Shown: piece by piece, positions 1 through 11,912 of the stretch
Layout: each line of letters starts with the position of its first letter
Position numbering within the stretch: the stretch's first letter is position 1
Assembly (NCBI RefSeq): GCF_045207785.1
Contig: NZ_CP108776.1
Coordinates: 3,596,001-3,660,000 of the forward strand
Direction of reading: 5' to 3'
Source of the DNA: Embleya sp045207785
GTDB lineage: Bacteria > Actinomycetota > Actinomycetes > Streptomycetales > Streptomycetaceae
DNA: 64,000 nucleotides
Position numbers and translations under genes: made by a program
Notes under the pieces: model-generated
The model's database searches: none
What the model saw: only the letters and a program-made list of their open reading frames with translations
What the model was told of the DNA's origin: nothing

Positions 1-408
1 ACCTCCCCGGTCTACGTGATCTCGGTGGCCGCGCAGCTCTCCGGCCTGCATCCGCAGACGCTGCGACAGTACGACCGGCTCGGGCTGGTCTCACCGGACC
101 GCACGGCCGGTCGCGGGCGGCGCTATTCGGCCCGCGACATCGTCCAGTTGCGCGAGGTGCAGCGGCTCTCCCAGGAGGCGGGCATCAACCTCGCCGGGAT
201 CAAGCGGATCCTGGAACTGGAGAACCAGGTGCTCGCGTTGCGCATGCGGGTCGCCGAGATGGAGCACGCGCTGCACGAGGCGACCGACGCGAGCGCTCAG
301 CGCGAGGCGGCCGTGCACGCGTCCTACCGACGCGACCTGGTGCCGGTCCGGCCGCAGGCGGGCACCGCGCTCGTGGTGTGGAAGCCACGGCGCGGACGGG
401 CCGACTGA
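1..408 (+). CDS. hspR: Heat-shock repressor HspR (5' end outside window)
   Basis: MerR-family repressor of the dnaK/clpB heat-shock regulon. The reading frame is open from base 1 (TSPVYVISVAAQLSG...), so the GTG at 16 is internal and the true start lies upstream. The N-terminal MerR winged helix is clear (HPQTLRQYDRLGLVSP, then GRRYSARDI), followed by a coiled-coil stretch (ELENQVLALRMRVAEMEHAL) and a short basic tail. In Streptomyces hspR is the last gene of the dnaK operon, so dnaK-grpE-dnaJ should lie just left of this window (inference). A matching HAIR operator is present at 3236-3256 before clpB, which supports the assignment. Confidence 0.93.
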   Translation, partial: TSPVYVISVAAQLSGLHPQTLRQYDRLGLVSPDRTAGRGRRYSARDIVQLREVQRLSQEAGINLAGIKRILELENQVLALRMRVAEMEHALHEATDASAQREAAVHASYRRDLVPVRPQAGTALVVWKPRRGRAD

Positions 409-602
409 CGACCGACCGACTACCGGCGGGCCGTCGACGGGCATGGAGGGGCGTGGCTTCGGCCGCGCCCCTCTTTCGCGTGTGGCGACCTCCCCGCGCG
501 CTCTCCCCACGCACTCTCCCCGTGCGCCCTCGACGCACTCCCCCGCACGCTCCCGGCAAGAGTTCCTTGATGCGGCTCAATACGCGTCAGTAGGGTCACC
601 GC

Positions 603-2444
603 ATGAAGCCGAATCGTCGGGATCTTTTGAAGTACTCGGCCGCCGGTGCGGCACTGGTCGGAGTGGCCGCGTGCACCGACGATGCCAAGGCCAAGCCGGA
701 CAAGAAGCAGACCGACGCCCCGAAGTCCGGTGATCCGGCCAGGAAGAGCGACGCCGCCGCCCCGGCCGGCACCACGCTGGAGCGCACGCTCGTGCTCGGC
801 CCTCCCGGCGCGGGCGGCTACCGCAAGATCGTGGCCGGCCCCGGCGAGCCGCACATGGTGCGCGCCGAGCTCTCCCCCGGTGCCCCGGCGGCCGACAAGG
901 GCACCCGCAAGTCGCTGGTCGCCTTCACCCAGCTGACGGACATCCACATACAGGACTCGCAGTCGACGGCGCGCGTGGACTTCCTGGACCGGCACAGCGA
1001 CGCCGACCAGCCGCTCGCCAAGCTGCTGCCCTTCCAGTCGTCGCACCGCCCGCAGGAGGCGCTGACCGCGCAGATCGCCGAGGCGATGGTGCAGTCGCTG
1101 AACCGGATAGGCAAGGGTCCGGCCCTGGGCCAACCGCTCGCCTTCACCATCTGCACCGGCGACAACACCGACAACATCCAGTTCAACGAGTTGCGCTGGT
1201 ACATAGACGTGCTCGACGGCGGCAAGAAGGTCACCCCCGACTCGGGGGACAAGAACAAGTACGAGGGCCCGATGGACGCGGTCGCGTACAACGAGCGCTA
1301 CTGGCATCCCGAGGGCACGCCCGCCGGGCAGAAGGACGACCTCCCGCGCGGGAAGTTCGGCTACCCGACCGTGCCGGGCCTGCTCGACGCGTGCCGCCGC
1401 CCGTTCGACGCGACCGGCCTGAAGACCCCGTGGTACACCGCGTACGGCAACCACGACGGGCTCGTCCAGGGCAACCTGCCGGTGAGCGAGTTGCTGAGCA
1501 GGATCGCGGTCGGCGACGAGAAGGTGCTCGACCTCGCGCTCCCGACCGGCCAGACCATCGCCACGCTCGGCCTGGGCCTCCAGGAGGGCAAGCCCGACGC
1601 GCTCGCGCTGCTCCTCGCGGGCCCCAAGCGCAAGGTGACCGCCGACCCCGACCGGCGCCTGGTCGATCGCGCGGAGACGATCAAGGAGCACTTCAACACC
1701 ACCGGCCTGCCCAAGGGCCACGGCTTCACCCAGCAGAACATCGACCAGACCACCGCGTACTACACGTTCGACCAGGGCTCGGTGCGCTGTCTGGTGCTGG
1801 ACACGGTGAACCAGTACGGCAAGGACTCCGGCTGCCTGGACCCGACCCAGTTCGCGTGGCTCCAGGATCAGCTCGTCAAGGGCAGCTCCAGCTACCTCGA
1901 CGAGGCCGGCAAGGTGGTCCAGGGCACCGGCCAGGACAAGCTGTTCGTGCTGTTCAGCCACCACACCATCGGCACGCTGACCAACAAGACCGTGCCCAAG
2001 GGGCAGCCCGCGCGCATCCTCGGGCCGCAGGTGCTCGCGCTGCTGCTGCGCTTCCCGAACGTGATCCTGTGGGTCAACGGCCACACCCACGACAACAACG
2101 TGAAGCCCTACCCGCGCCCGGCCGGCAGCGCCGTGCCCGGCGGCTTCTGGGAGATCAACACCGCGTCGCACATCGACTGGCCGTCGCAGGCGCGGATCGT
2201 GGAGATCGCCGACAACAGGAACGGGACGGTCTCGATCTTCGGCACGATCGTCGACTCGGCCGGGCCCGAGTCGCACGGCGGCAAGGTCGACAACCCGCTC
2301 GCCCTGGCCGCGCTGGCCCGCGAGCTCGCGGGCAACGACTGGCAGGAGCGCGAACGCCCGGACCCGAAGGTCGACGGGCGCCGGGGCCGGGTGGAGGACC
2401 GCAACGTCGAGCTGTTGGTCCCGGCGCCGGGTTGGCTCAAGTAA
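603..2444 (+). CDS. Exported metallophosphoesterase, PPA1498/TIGR03767 type
   Basis: Predicted exported calcineurin-like phosphoesterase of 613 residues. The N-terminus has a twin-arginine start (NRRDLL), a hydrophobic stretch and a lipobox-like GVAAC, so it is probably a Tat-exported lipoprotein. Metal-binding motifs of the fold appear in order: LTDIHIQD, GDNTDN, YGNHDG, FSHHTIG and NGHTHDNN. The substrate cannot be read from sequence. It is a single gene between hspR and a convergent kinase; the ATG at 603 is preceded by only a weak Shine-Dalgarno. Length and motif spacing fit the actinobacterial TIGR03767 family. Confidence 0.85.
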   Translation: MKPNRRDLLKYSAAGAALVGVAACTDDAKAKPDKKQTDAPKSGDPARKSDAAAPAGTTLERTLVLGPPGAGGYRKIVAGPGEPHMVRAELSPGAPAADKGTRKSLVAFTQLTDIHIQDSQSTARVDFLDRHSDADQPLAKLLPFQSSHRPQEALTAQIAEAMVQSLNRIGKGPALGQPLAFTICTGDNTDNIQFNELRWYIDVLDGGKKVTPDSGDKNKYEGPMDAVAYNERYWHPEGTPAGQKDDLPRGKFGYPTVPGLLDACRRPFDATGLKTPWYTAYGNHDGLVQGNLPVSELLSRIAVGDEKVLDLALPTGQTIATLGLGLQEGKPDALALLLAGPKRKVTADPDRRLVDRAETIKEHFNTTGLPKGHGFTQQNIDQTTAYYTFDQGSVRCLVLDTVNQYGKDSGCLDPTQFAWLQDQLVKGSSSYLDEAGKVVQGTGQDKLFVLFSHHTIGTLTNKTVPKGQPARILGPQVLALLLRFPNVILWVNGHTHDNNVKPYPRPAGSAVPGGFWEINTASHIDWPSQARIVEIADNRNGTVSIFGTIVDSAGPESHGGKVDNPLALAALARELAGNDWQERERPDPKVDGRRGRVEDRNVELLVPAPGWLK

Positions 2445-2537
2445 CTCGACGGGCGGGGGCGGGGGCGCAAGACGGCACGGCTCGGACCACTCGGCCCGCT
2501 CGGGCGGCTCGGGCGGCTCGGGCGGGCGATCGCGCCG

Positions 2538-3203
2538 CTACCAGGCCACCGTCACGATCCGAGCGCAGCGCGACTTCGAGCGCTTGACCAGTTCGCCGTT
2601 GGGCCGGTCACTGCCCGCGACCCAGGCCATCGCCTCGCCGGGGCTGCGACCGCCCCGACGCTGGCGCCTGGTCAGCCGCTCGTCGCGGACCCGGTCGGAG
2701 GCGTGCACGTACCAGACCTCGGCCATCAGGCCGAAGGCGTCGGTCCAGCCGGGGGCGTCGAGCGCCAGGTAGTTGCCCTCGGTCACCACGATCCGGGTGC
2801 CGGGCCGCACCACGTGCCGGGCCGCGACCGGCTCGTGCAGCGTGCGGTCGTAGTCGGGCACGAACACGTCCCGGTCGACCTCGTCGACCACGCGCGCCAG
2901 CGTGTTCGCGTAGCCCCACACGTCGAAGGTGTCCACCGCGCCCTTGCGGTGCAGTCGGCCGATCCGCTTGAGCTGCGCGTTGGACAGGTGAAAGCCGTCG
3001 AGCGGTACGTAGGCGGCGACACCGGGCCCGACCCGCTGCTCGATCGCGCGCACCAGGCGGCTCGCGAGCGTGGACTTCCCGGCCCCGGGCGGACCGGCGA
3101 GGCCGAGCACGACACGCGGAGCCCCGGGCGTGTCCGGAATGAGCAGTACGGCCGCATCCGCGAGCGCGTCGAGTGTTTCGAGGGCACCGGACACATCTGG
3201 CAT
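2538..3203 (-). CDS. P-loop nucleoside/nucleotide kinase family protein (uridine kinase-like)
   Basis: 221-residue kinase related to uridine kinase/phosphoribulokinase. Walker A is GPPGAGKST near residues 37-45, followed by LDGFHLSN, which in this family contacts the acceptor substrate. A VTEGNYLALD strand resembles the Walker B/second-substrate region of pantothenate and uridine kinases, and the RLTRRQRRGGRS segment resembles the lid. The true substrate (nucleoside, sugar or pantothenate) is not decided by sequence. It is divergent from clpB; the intervening region carries the HAIR operator at 3236-3256, which might also affect this promoter. Confidence 0.75.
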   Translation of the reverse strand: MPDVSGALETLDALADAAVLLIPDTPGAPRVVLGLAGPPGAGKSTLASRLVRAIEQRVGPGVAAYVPLDGFHLSNAQLKRIGRLHRKGAVDTFDVWGYANTLARVVDEVDRDVFVPDYDRTLHEPVAARHVVRPGTRIVVTEGNYLALDAPGWTDAFGLMAEVWYVHASDRVRDERLTRRQRRGGRSPGEAMAWVAGSDRPNGELVKRSKSRCARIVTVAW

Positions 3204-3235
3204 GTCCGCAGTCTAGGCAACCGGGGCCACGCACG

Positions 3236-3256
3236 GTTGAGTGGAATAGACTCAAC
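3236..3256. promoter_or_regulatory. HAIR operator (HspR-associated inverted repeat) of clpB
   Basis: Inverted repeat gTTGAGT-7 nt-ACTCAAc, matching the known HAIR consensus CTTGAGT-N7-ACTCAAG except at the outermost base pair. It lies 112 bp before the clpB start and close to the divergent kinase start at 3203. HspR, encoded at the left edge, is the expected ligand, so clpB should be repressed at normal temperature and released on heat shock. Confidence 0.85.
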
Positions 3257-3368
3257 TTAGTTGTGGTTGTCACAGTCAAAGAGCCGTTCGGGTGCGATAC
3301 AGACGCGACACCGACGGAATGATGGCCGTGCCAACGCGTGCCCGAAGCGAAGGAGTCGCACACCTCCC

Positions 3369-5987
<2,619 letters not shown>

Positions 5988-6078
5988 GGGTGCTCCGCGG
6001 GACGCGGTGAAGGCGCGCGCCGGGACGCCGCGATCGGGCGGATCGCGGCGTACGGCAGGATGCGAAGACCGATGGTGA

Positions 6079-6117
6079 CCACGGCGCCGGGACCTCTTGA
6101 AGGTTCCGGCGCCGTGG
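6079..6117 (+). terminator. Hairpin terminator after clpB
   Basis: Perfect 12-bp inverted repeat CCACGGCGCCGG (6079-6090) / CCGGCGCCGTGG (6106-6117) with a 15-nt loop, about 90 bp after the clpB stop. There is no T-tract, as is usual for actinomycete terminators. Confidence 0.6.
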
Positions 6118-6277
6118 CATGGCAGCATGCATGACTACAGATCTGACGGTGCGTCACACAAATGGCGGTCGAGTCGGATCCAGGACACGACAAGATCGCT
6201 CAGCCTCGGACGAAGCGGGCAAAACCCGCCAAGCCGGTAGCGTCGGCGTGACAGATATCATCGAGTCAGTGATTAAG

Positions 6278-6291
6278 TTACCAGTGGGTAA
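6278..6291. promoter_or_regulatory. Inverted repeat TTACC-N4-GGTAA upstream of the EtfD-like gene
   Basis: Exact 5-bp arms with a 4-bp spacer, 75 bp before the start at 6367. The adjoining TAAGAT (6289-6294) could be a -10 element, so a bound protein would block the promoter. The shape fits a TetR-type operator. The regulator is not in this window. Confidence 0.4.
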
Positions 6292-6366
6292 GATACCCGC
6301 ACGGCCGTACGCTGTCGGCCGATACACGCCCCGGAAGGGACGTCCCACCGGAGGAGCCGAACGCCC

Positions 6367-8595
6367 ATGCAGCTCGCAGCGATCGTGATCTCGCTGGTCA
6401 TCAGCGTGGTCGGGTTCGCCCTACTCGGGCGCACCGCCGCATACATCTTCTCGTTCGTCAGACTCGGGCAGCCCGTCCGCGGCCGGACCAGTCAGGCCGG
6501 CAAGCGTCTGGGCACGATGCTCACCGAGACGGTCGGCCACACCCGCATGCTCCGCTGGGGCATCATCGGCGCCGCCCACTGGTTCGTCATGGTCGGCTTC
6601 GGCGCCCTCATCCTGACCCTGGTCAACGCGTACGGGCAGCTCTTCTCGCCCGAGTTCGCGCTGTGGGGACTCGGGCACTGGGACGTGTTCGAGGCCTTTA
6701 CCGAGTTCATGGGCCTGATGACCATCGTCGGCATCCTCGTGCTGATCGTGATCCGTCAGCTGACCCACCCGCGCCGGGCCGGGCGCAAGAGCCGGTTCAC
6801 CGGATCCAACTTCGGCCAGGCGTACTTCGTCGAGTTCGTCGTCGGCTCGGTCGGCGTCTGCATCATGCTGCTGCGCGGCCTCGAGGGCGCGCTCTCGGGA
6901 GTCGACGCGTACGAGCCCGGCTACTGGGTCAGCTACCCGCTGGTCTCCGCGTTCGGCGGGCTTTCCGAGGGCTCGCTGGAAAACCTGATCTACCTCGTCG
7001 CGATGATCAAGATCGTCATCTCGATGACGTGGGCGGCCACCATCGGCCTGAACCCGTCCATGGGTGTCGCCTGGCACCGGTTCCTGGCGTTCTTCAACAT
7101 CTACTTCAAGCGCAACGCCGACGGCGCGGTCGCGCTCGGCGCGCTCCAGCCGATGACGTCCGGCGGCGAGGTCATCGACTTCGAGGACCCGGCCGACGAC
7201 GCGGTCTTCGGCGTCAGCCAGATCGAGCACTTCTCCTGGAAGGGCCTGCTCGACTTCTCCACCTGCACCGAGTGCGGCCGCTGCCAGTCGCAGTGCCCCG
7301 CGTGGAACACCGGCAAGCCGCTGTCCCCGAAGCTGCTGATCATGTCGCTGCGCGAGCACGCCTTCGCCAAGGCGCCGTACCTGCTCGCGGGCGGCGGCAA
7401 GGACGAAGAGGGCAACGAGAAGGCCACCCCGGAGCAGCTCGCCAAGGTCCCGGCCGCGGCACTCGCCGAGGCCGAGCGGCCGCTGATCGGCACCGCCGAG
7501 GAGAACGGCGTCATCGACCCGGACGTGCTGTGGTCGTGCACGACCTGCGGCGCGTGTGTCGAGCAGTGCCCGGTGGACATCGAGCACGTCGACCACATCG
7601 TCGACATGCGCCGCTACCAGGTGTTGATCGAGAGCGCGTTCCCGTCCGAGGCGGCGACGATGCTCAAGGGCCTGGAGAACAAGGGCAACCCGTGGGGCGT
7701 GGCCACCAAGGCCCGGCTCGACTGGGTCAAGGAGCTCAAGAAGTCCACCGGCATCGAGGTCCCGATCGTCGGCCAGGACATCGAGCCCGCCGAGCTGGAG
7801 TACCTGTACTGGGTCGGCTGCGCGGGCGCGCTCGCCGACGGCCCGAAGAAGACCACGAAGGCGTTCGCCGAGCTGCTCGATATCGCCGGGGTCAAGTACG
7901 GGATCCTCGGCAAGGAGGAGTCCTGCACCGGTGACTCCGCGCGCCGGCTCGGCTCCGAGGTCGTCTTCCAGATGCTCGCGGCGCAGAACGTCGAGACGCT
8001 CAACGCCGCGTTGGAGGACGCGCCGAAGAAGCGCATCGTCACCACGTGCCCGCACTGCTTCAACACGCTGGCCAACGAGTACCCGCAGTTGGACGGCCAC
8101 TTCGAGGTCATCCACCACACCCAGCTGCTCCAGCACCTGCTCGACGAGGGCAAGCTGATCGCGGTCGGTCCGGTCGACGGCCTGGTGACCTACCACGACC
8201 CCTGCTACCTCGGTCGGCACAACAAGGTCTACACGCCGCCGCGCGAGATCATCGCGCGGGTGCCGGGCCTGCGGAACGAGGAGATGCACCGGCACAAGGA
8301 GCGCGGCTTCTGCTGTGGCGCCGGCGGTGCGCGGATGTGGATGGAAGAGCGGATCGGCAAGCGGATCAACAACGAGCGGATGGACGAGGCGCTGTCCCTC
8401 AAGCCGGACATCGTCTCCACCGCGTGCCCGTTCTGCCTGGTGATGTTCACCGACTCGATCAACGCCAAGAAGCAGGCGGGCGAGGCGAAGGAAGAGCTCC
8501 AGGTCGTGGACGTGGCGCAGCTGCTGCTCCAGTCGGTCAAGGTGCCGGAGCCGCCTGCGGCCGAGGACGTGCTCGAGGACGCCGAGGCCAAGTAG
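6367..8595 (+). CDS. EtfD-like membrane Fe-S oxidoreductase
   Basis: 742-residue membrane reductase resembling mycobacterial EtfD (Rv0338c), which passes electrons from electron-transferring flavoprotein of fatty-acid beta-oxidation towards menaquinone. An N-terminal part of about 240 residues with several membrane segments (nitrate-reductase-gamma-like) is followed by two 4Fe-4S motifs (CTECGRCQSQC near 299 and CTTCGACVEQC near 389). Two C-terminal cysteine-rich CCG domains follow (YWVGCAGAL near 480; HDPCYLGRH...GFCCGAGGARMW near 615-655), as in heterodisulfide reductase HdrD and GlcF. GGAGGAG stands about 10 bases before ATG. Monocistronic. The physiological donor is inferred from the family. 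Confidence 0.82.
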   Translation: MQLAAIVISLVISVVGFALLGRTAAYIFSFVRLGQPVRGRTSQAGKRLGTMLTETVGHTRMLRWGIIGAAHWFVMVGFGALILTLVNAYGQLFSPEFALWGLGHWDVFEAFTEFMGLMTIVGILVLIVIRQLTHPRRAGRKSRFTGSNFGQAYFVEFVVGSVGVCIMLLRGLEGALSGVDAYEPGYWVSYPLVSAFGGLSEGSLENLIYLVAMIKIVISMTWAATIGLNPSMGVAWHRFLAFFNIYFKRNADGAVALGALQPMTSGGEVIDFEDPADDAVFGVSQIEHFSWKGLLDFSTCTECGRCQSQCPAWNTGKPLSPKLLIMSLREHAFAKAPYLLAGGGKDEEGNEKATPEQLAKVPAAALAEAERPLIGTAEENGVIDPDVLWSCTTCGACVEQCPVDIEHVDHIVDMRRYQVLIESAFPSEAATMLKGLENKGNPWGVATKARLDWVKELKKSTGIEVPIVGQDIEPAELEYLYWVGCAGALADGPKKTTKAFAELLDIAGVKYGILGKEESCTGDSARRLGSEVVFQMLAAQNVETLNAALEDAPKKRIVTTCPHCFNTLANEYPQLDGHFEVIHHTQLLQHLLDEGKLIAVGPVDGLVTYHDPCYLGRHNKVYTPPREIIARVPGLRNEEMHRHKERGFCCGAGGARMWMEERIGKRINNERMDEALSLKPDIVSTACPFCLVMFTDSINAKKQAGEAKEELQVVDVAQLLLQSVKVPEPPAAEDVLEDAEAK

Positions 8596-8825
8596 GTCGC
8601 TGCGCGTCGTTCGGCGATCGCCGTCGTTCCCCTGGGTGGGGGGGGCGGCGGCGATCGTGGTTCGGGGCGGCCCCGGCGCGGGGGTCCGGGGCGGGGTTCG
8701 AGGCAGGGGTTCGGAGCGGGGGTTCGGAGCGCGATTCCGGGCTGGGCTCGGGCTCGGGTTTTGTGCCCGAATTACGACCATCCCGGTACGACACCACAGG
8801 TCGAACTGCCGGTACCGTCATTGGT

Positions 8826-9797
8826 GTGACTGGCAATGGACCCTACGACCCGTACCGGCAACAGCCCCCGCCTGCCGGCCAGGGTTACCCACCTCAGCAC
8901 GGCGGGGCTTACGGCGATCAGTATGGCCAGTACAACGGCCAATATGGGCAGGGGCAGCAGGTTCCGCCGCCTCCGCCGCCTTCGGGTGGTCAGGGGGGGT
9001 ACGGCGGGCAGGGCGGGTATGGCGGCCAGGGCGGCTCCGGCGGCTCGGGTCAGGGTGGTTCCGGCGGGCAGGGCCGTTCCGGTCAGGGCGGCTCCGGGGA
9101 TCCGAACTACGGTCCGCTGTCCCTGCCGGACGAGACCAGCCTGTACATCTACGGCGCGCCGCCCGAGGAGTACACGTCGGTCGTGCCGTCGGTCGCGCCC
9201 CAGCACCAGCAGCACTACCCGCAGCCGCCGCAGCAGTTCAGCGGCCCGCCGCCGCGGTACCTGCACTGGAAAGAGGCCCTGAGCGGCCTCGTGCTGCGCC
9301 CGCTGCGCACCATGCACGACGTCCGCGACCAGGCGCTGTGGTGGCCGGCGCTGATCCTGTCCGCGCTCGGCGGCGTGCTCGCGGTGCTGGCGAACGACTC
9401 GTCCCGCAAGGAACTGGTCGACTCGACGCTGAGCACGAGCGTGCCCGCGCTCGGCATGGTCGTCCTGGTGGTGCCGGCGTTCTGCGCGCTGCTCGGGCTC
9501 GTATCGCACGCGCTCGCCACCCAGTTCGGCGGCAACGGCGCGCCCGGGCCGTTCATCACGCTGTCGATGATGGTGGTGTGGATCACGGACGCCCCGCGCC
9601 TGGCGGTCGCGCTGTTCGCGCCCGACGACAACGCGATCGTGACCGGCATCGGCGTCGCGTCGTTCGCGCTGACCGCGTGGATGCTGACCGTGCTGATGAT
9701 GCGGGTACACGAACTGCCGTGGCCGCGTGCGCTGGGCTGTGTGGCGGTCGAACTGGTCGCGCTGCTGCTGGTGCTCAAGCTCCCGCTGATGTCGTGA
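8826..9797 (+). CDS. Yip1-domain integral membrane protein with Gly/Pro/Gln-rich head
   Basis: 323 residues. The first ~150 are low-complexity (many GQGGYGG and QQPPP runs), probably a disordered cytoplasmic segment. From about residue 155 (HWKEALSGLVLRPLRTMHDVRDQALWWPAL) a Yip1-type domain with five predicted membrane helices follows. The GTG at 8826 (VTGNGPYDPYRQ) was chosen because the open frame further upstream is G-rich, low-information sequence left of the gene. Function in bacteria is not established. Confidence 0.72.
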   Translation: MTGNGPYDPYRQQPPPAGQGYPPQHGGAYGDQYGQYNGQYGQGQQVPPPPPPSGGQGGYGGQGGYGGQGGSGGSGQGGSGGQGRSGQGGSGDPNYGPLSLPDETSLYIYGAPPEEYTSVVPSVAPQHQQHYPQPPQQFSGPPPRYLHWKEALSGLVLRPLRTMHDVRDQALWWPALILSALGGVLAVLANDSSRKELVDSTLSTSVPALGMVVLVVPAFCALLGLVSHALATQFGGNGAPGPFITLSMMVVWITDAPRLAVALFAPDDNAIVTGIGVASFALTAWMLTVLMMRVHELPWPRALGCVAVELVALLLVLKLPLMS

Positions 9798-10046
9798 GCC
9801 CCGCTGACGTCGTGAGTCGAGGTCGGGGCGAGGCCCGGCGCCGAAGCCCGGCGTCGACCTGCTTCTGACGCCGAGTCAGCCCGCGGGCGAACCGTGCCGG
9901 AAGTGGACCACGCGGACCACAAACGGCACGGTGAACCCGCGTTGCGGATCTGTTCGGCAACCGTTCCGGGCGGTGTACTCGTAGCAGTACATCCAAACCG
10001 CGCGCGATTTCCCTTCGTCGCCGCGGGTGCGAGGATCGGAACGGAC

Positions 10047-10661
10047 ATGCTTGTGCGGCAACGCACCCGGGCTGCGCTCCAGGCCGCCGCCCTCTTCTAC
10101 GTCGTGGATCGGGGTTGGCCCGTCCTGCCCGGTGCCTACGTCGAGGACGGCCGCTGCTCGTGCGGGGACGTCGACTGTCCGGACCCGGGCGCGCACCCGG
10201 CCGCCGAGGCGGGACTGACCCGGGCCACCCGGTCGACCGACGACGTGTGGGAGTGGTGGAGCGGCAAGCCGTACACGGTCCTGCTCGCGAGCGGCCTGGA
10301 ATTCGACGTGCTGGACGCCCCGGCGAACGTGGGCTACGCGGCGATCCGCCAGCTCGAACTGGTCGGCTTGGCCCCGGGACCGGTCCTGCATCTGCCCAGC
10401 GAGCGGTTGTTGTTCCTGGTCGACCCGGGTGCGCGGAACCTGTACTGGTACACGGTCGACCACAACGACGCGGCCCGGTTCGACGTCCGCCACCACGCGG
10501 TGGGCCACTTCGTACCGGCCCCGCCCTCGTCCACCGCGTGCGGCGAGCGGACCCGCTGGGCGGTCCCGCCGGACCCGATCGAGCGCGGGCTGCCGGGCGC
10601 GGTGGACGTGCTGGGCGCGTTGACCCGGTTCAGCACTCAGGCGTCGAGGATCTGGCCCTGA
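10047..10661 (+). CDS. Bifunctional DNA primase/polymerase-like (Prim-Pol N-terminal) protein
   Basis: 204-residue protein with features of the actinobacterial prim-pol family: RGWPVLPGAYVEDGRCSCGDVDCPDPGAHP, holding a zinc-knuckle-like CxC...C and the PGAHP motif. The acidic catalytic motif expected after it is weak (LEFDVLDAP), so enzymatic activity is doubtful. The ATG at 10047 starts the conserved part; the frame extends upstream to 9894 without conserved sequence. Its 3' end overlaps the convergent phosphoribosyltransferase by 25 bp. Confidence 0.6.
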   Translation: MLVRQRTRAALQAAALFYVVDRGWPVLPGAYVEDGRCSCGDVDCPDPGAHPAAEAGLTRATRSTDDVWEWWSGKPYTVLLASGLEFDVLDAPANVGYAAIRQLELVGLAPGPVLHLPSERLLFLVDPGARNLYWYTVDHNDAARFDVRHHAVGHFVPAPPSSTACGERTRWAVPPDPIERGLPGAVDVLGALTRFSTQASRIWP

Positions 10662-11134
10662 CGGGTGACGACGGGAGGCTGCACGGACCACGGGAAGTTG
10701 ATCCAGTCGTCGGTGTGCTTCCACACGTACTCGCACTTCACGAGCGACTGCGGCTTCTCGTAGACGACGGCGCAGCGCACCTCGGCGACGTTGCCCTCGC
10801 AGAAGTCCCGAACCAGCAGCAGCGTCTTGCCGGTGTCGGCGACGTCGTCCGCGATCAGCACCTTCTTGTTCGAGAAGTCGACGACGTCCGGCACGGGCGC
10901 GAGCATGACCGGCATGTCGAGCGTCGTACCGATGCCGGTGTAGAACTCGACGTTGACCAGGTGCAGGTTCTTCACGTCGAGCGCGTACGCGAGCGCGCCG
11001 GCCGCGAACACCCCGCCCCGGGCGATCGACAGGATGATGTCGGGCTCGTACCCGTCGTCCGCGACCTGCATGGCCAGCTCACGCGTGGCCTGGCCGAAGA
11101 GCGGCCAGGTCAGGTTTTCGCGCACGTCACTCAT
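10637..11134 (-). CDS. Phosphoribosyltransferase (xanthine/guanine Gpt-like)
   Basis: 165-residue type I phosphoribosyltransferase. The PRPP-binding signature VLIADDVADTGKTL is complete near residues 91-104, and SIARGGVFAAG forms the first PPi loop. Size and motifs fit purine salvage enzymes, but the base specificity is not readable. Lies next to dcd with about 80 bp between them, on the same strand, so both could share a transcript for nucleotide metabolism. Confidence 0.82.
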   Translation of the reverse strand: MSDVRENLTWPLFGQATRELAMQVADDGYEPDIILSIARGGVFAAGALAYALDVKNLHLVNVEFYTGIGTTLDMPVMLAPVPDVVDFSNKKVLIADDVADTGKTLLLVRDFCEGNVAEVRCAVVYEKPQSLVKCEYVWKHTDDWINFPWSVQPPVVTRQGQILDA

Positions 11135-11213
11135 GTCCGGGTATGCCTATCTTCTGTTCGCGGCGGGGCTGGGCGGGGCTGGGGCGAAGGAGCGGGACGG
11201 GCGCGGACGCGTC

Positions 11214-11795
11214 CTAGTCGCGCACGTTCGTCCGGTGGAAGTTCTGGTACGAGCGGGACGGGGTGGGCCCGCGCTGTCCCTGGTAGCGCGACCCGTACAC
11301 CGAGGACCCGTACGGGAACTCGGCCGGCGACGACAGCCGGAACATGCACAGCTGGCCGATCTTCATGCCCGGCCACAGCTTGATGGGCAGCGTCGCGGCG
11401 TTCGAGAGCTCGAGCGTGACGTGGCCGGAGAAGCCCGGGTCGATGAACCCGGCGGTGGAGTGCGTCAGCAGCCCGAGCCGCCCGAGCGAACTCTTCCCCT
11501 CGAGCCGCGACGCGACGTCGTCCGGCAACGAGATGACCTCGTAGGTCGAGCCGAGCGCGAACTCACCGGGGTGCAGGATGAACGGCTCGCCCTCGGGCGG
11601 CTCGATCATGCGCGTCAGGTCCGGCTGCTCGATGGCCGGATCGATGTGCGGATACTTGTGGTTTTCGAAGACCCGAAAGAACCGGTCAAGCCGGACGTCC
11701 ACACTCGACGGCTGAACCATGGCCGGCTCGTAGGGATCGATCCGAACCCGACCGGAGTCGATCTCCGCGCGAATGTCCTTGTCCGATAGAAGCAC
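11214..11795 (-). CDS. dcd: dCTP deaminase
   Basis: 193-residue dCTP deaminase, converting dCTP to dUTP (in some actinobacteria directly to dUMP). Family blocks are intact: MLLSDKDIRAEI start, QPSSVDVRLDRFFRVF, the active-site region GKSSLGRLGL, then TAGFIDPGFSGHVTLEL and the C-terminal YQGQRGPTPSRSYQNF lid. Whether this one is mono- or bifunctional cannot be settled here. The ATG at 11795 lies about 120 bp from the divergent tRNA-Gly gene. Confidence 0.93.
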   Translation of the reverse strand: MLLSDKDIRAEIDSGRVRIDPYEPAMVQPSSVDVRLDRFFRVFENHKYPHIDPAIEQPDLTRMIEPPEGEPFILHPGEFALGSTYEVISLPDDVASRLEGKSSLGRLGLLTHSTAGFIDPGFSGHVTLELSNAATLPIKLWPGMKIGQLCMFRLSSPAEFPYGSSVYGSRYQGQRGPTPSRSYQNFHRTNVRD

Positions 11796-11912
11796 GCGAG
11801 AAAGGGTAATCGCAGGTCCCCGGATCCACCCAAACGGTCCCGCGAATCGATGCTGCGACCACGCACGACCATCCGGTAGAGTGACGACAGGTCGCCTCCA
11901 GAGGCGTCTGTT

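Noticed and set aside
420..2276. 618-codon open frame on the minus strand opposite the metallophosphoesterase
   Set aside because: Antisense shadow of a high-GC gene; no family features, while the plus-strand frame has all phosphoesterase motifs.
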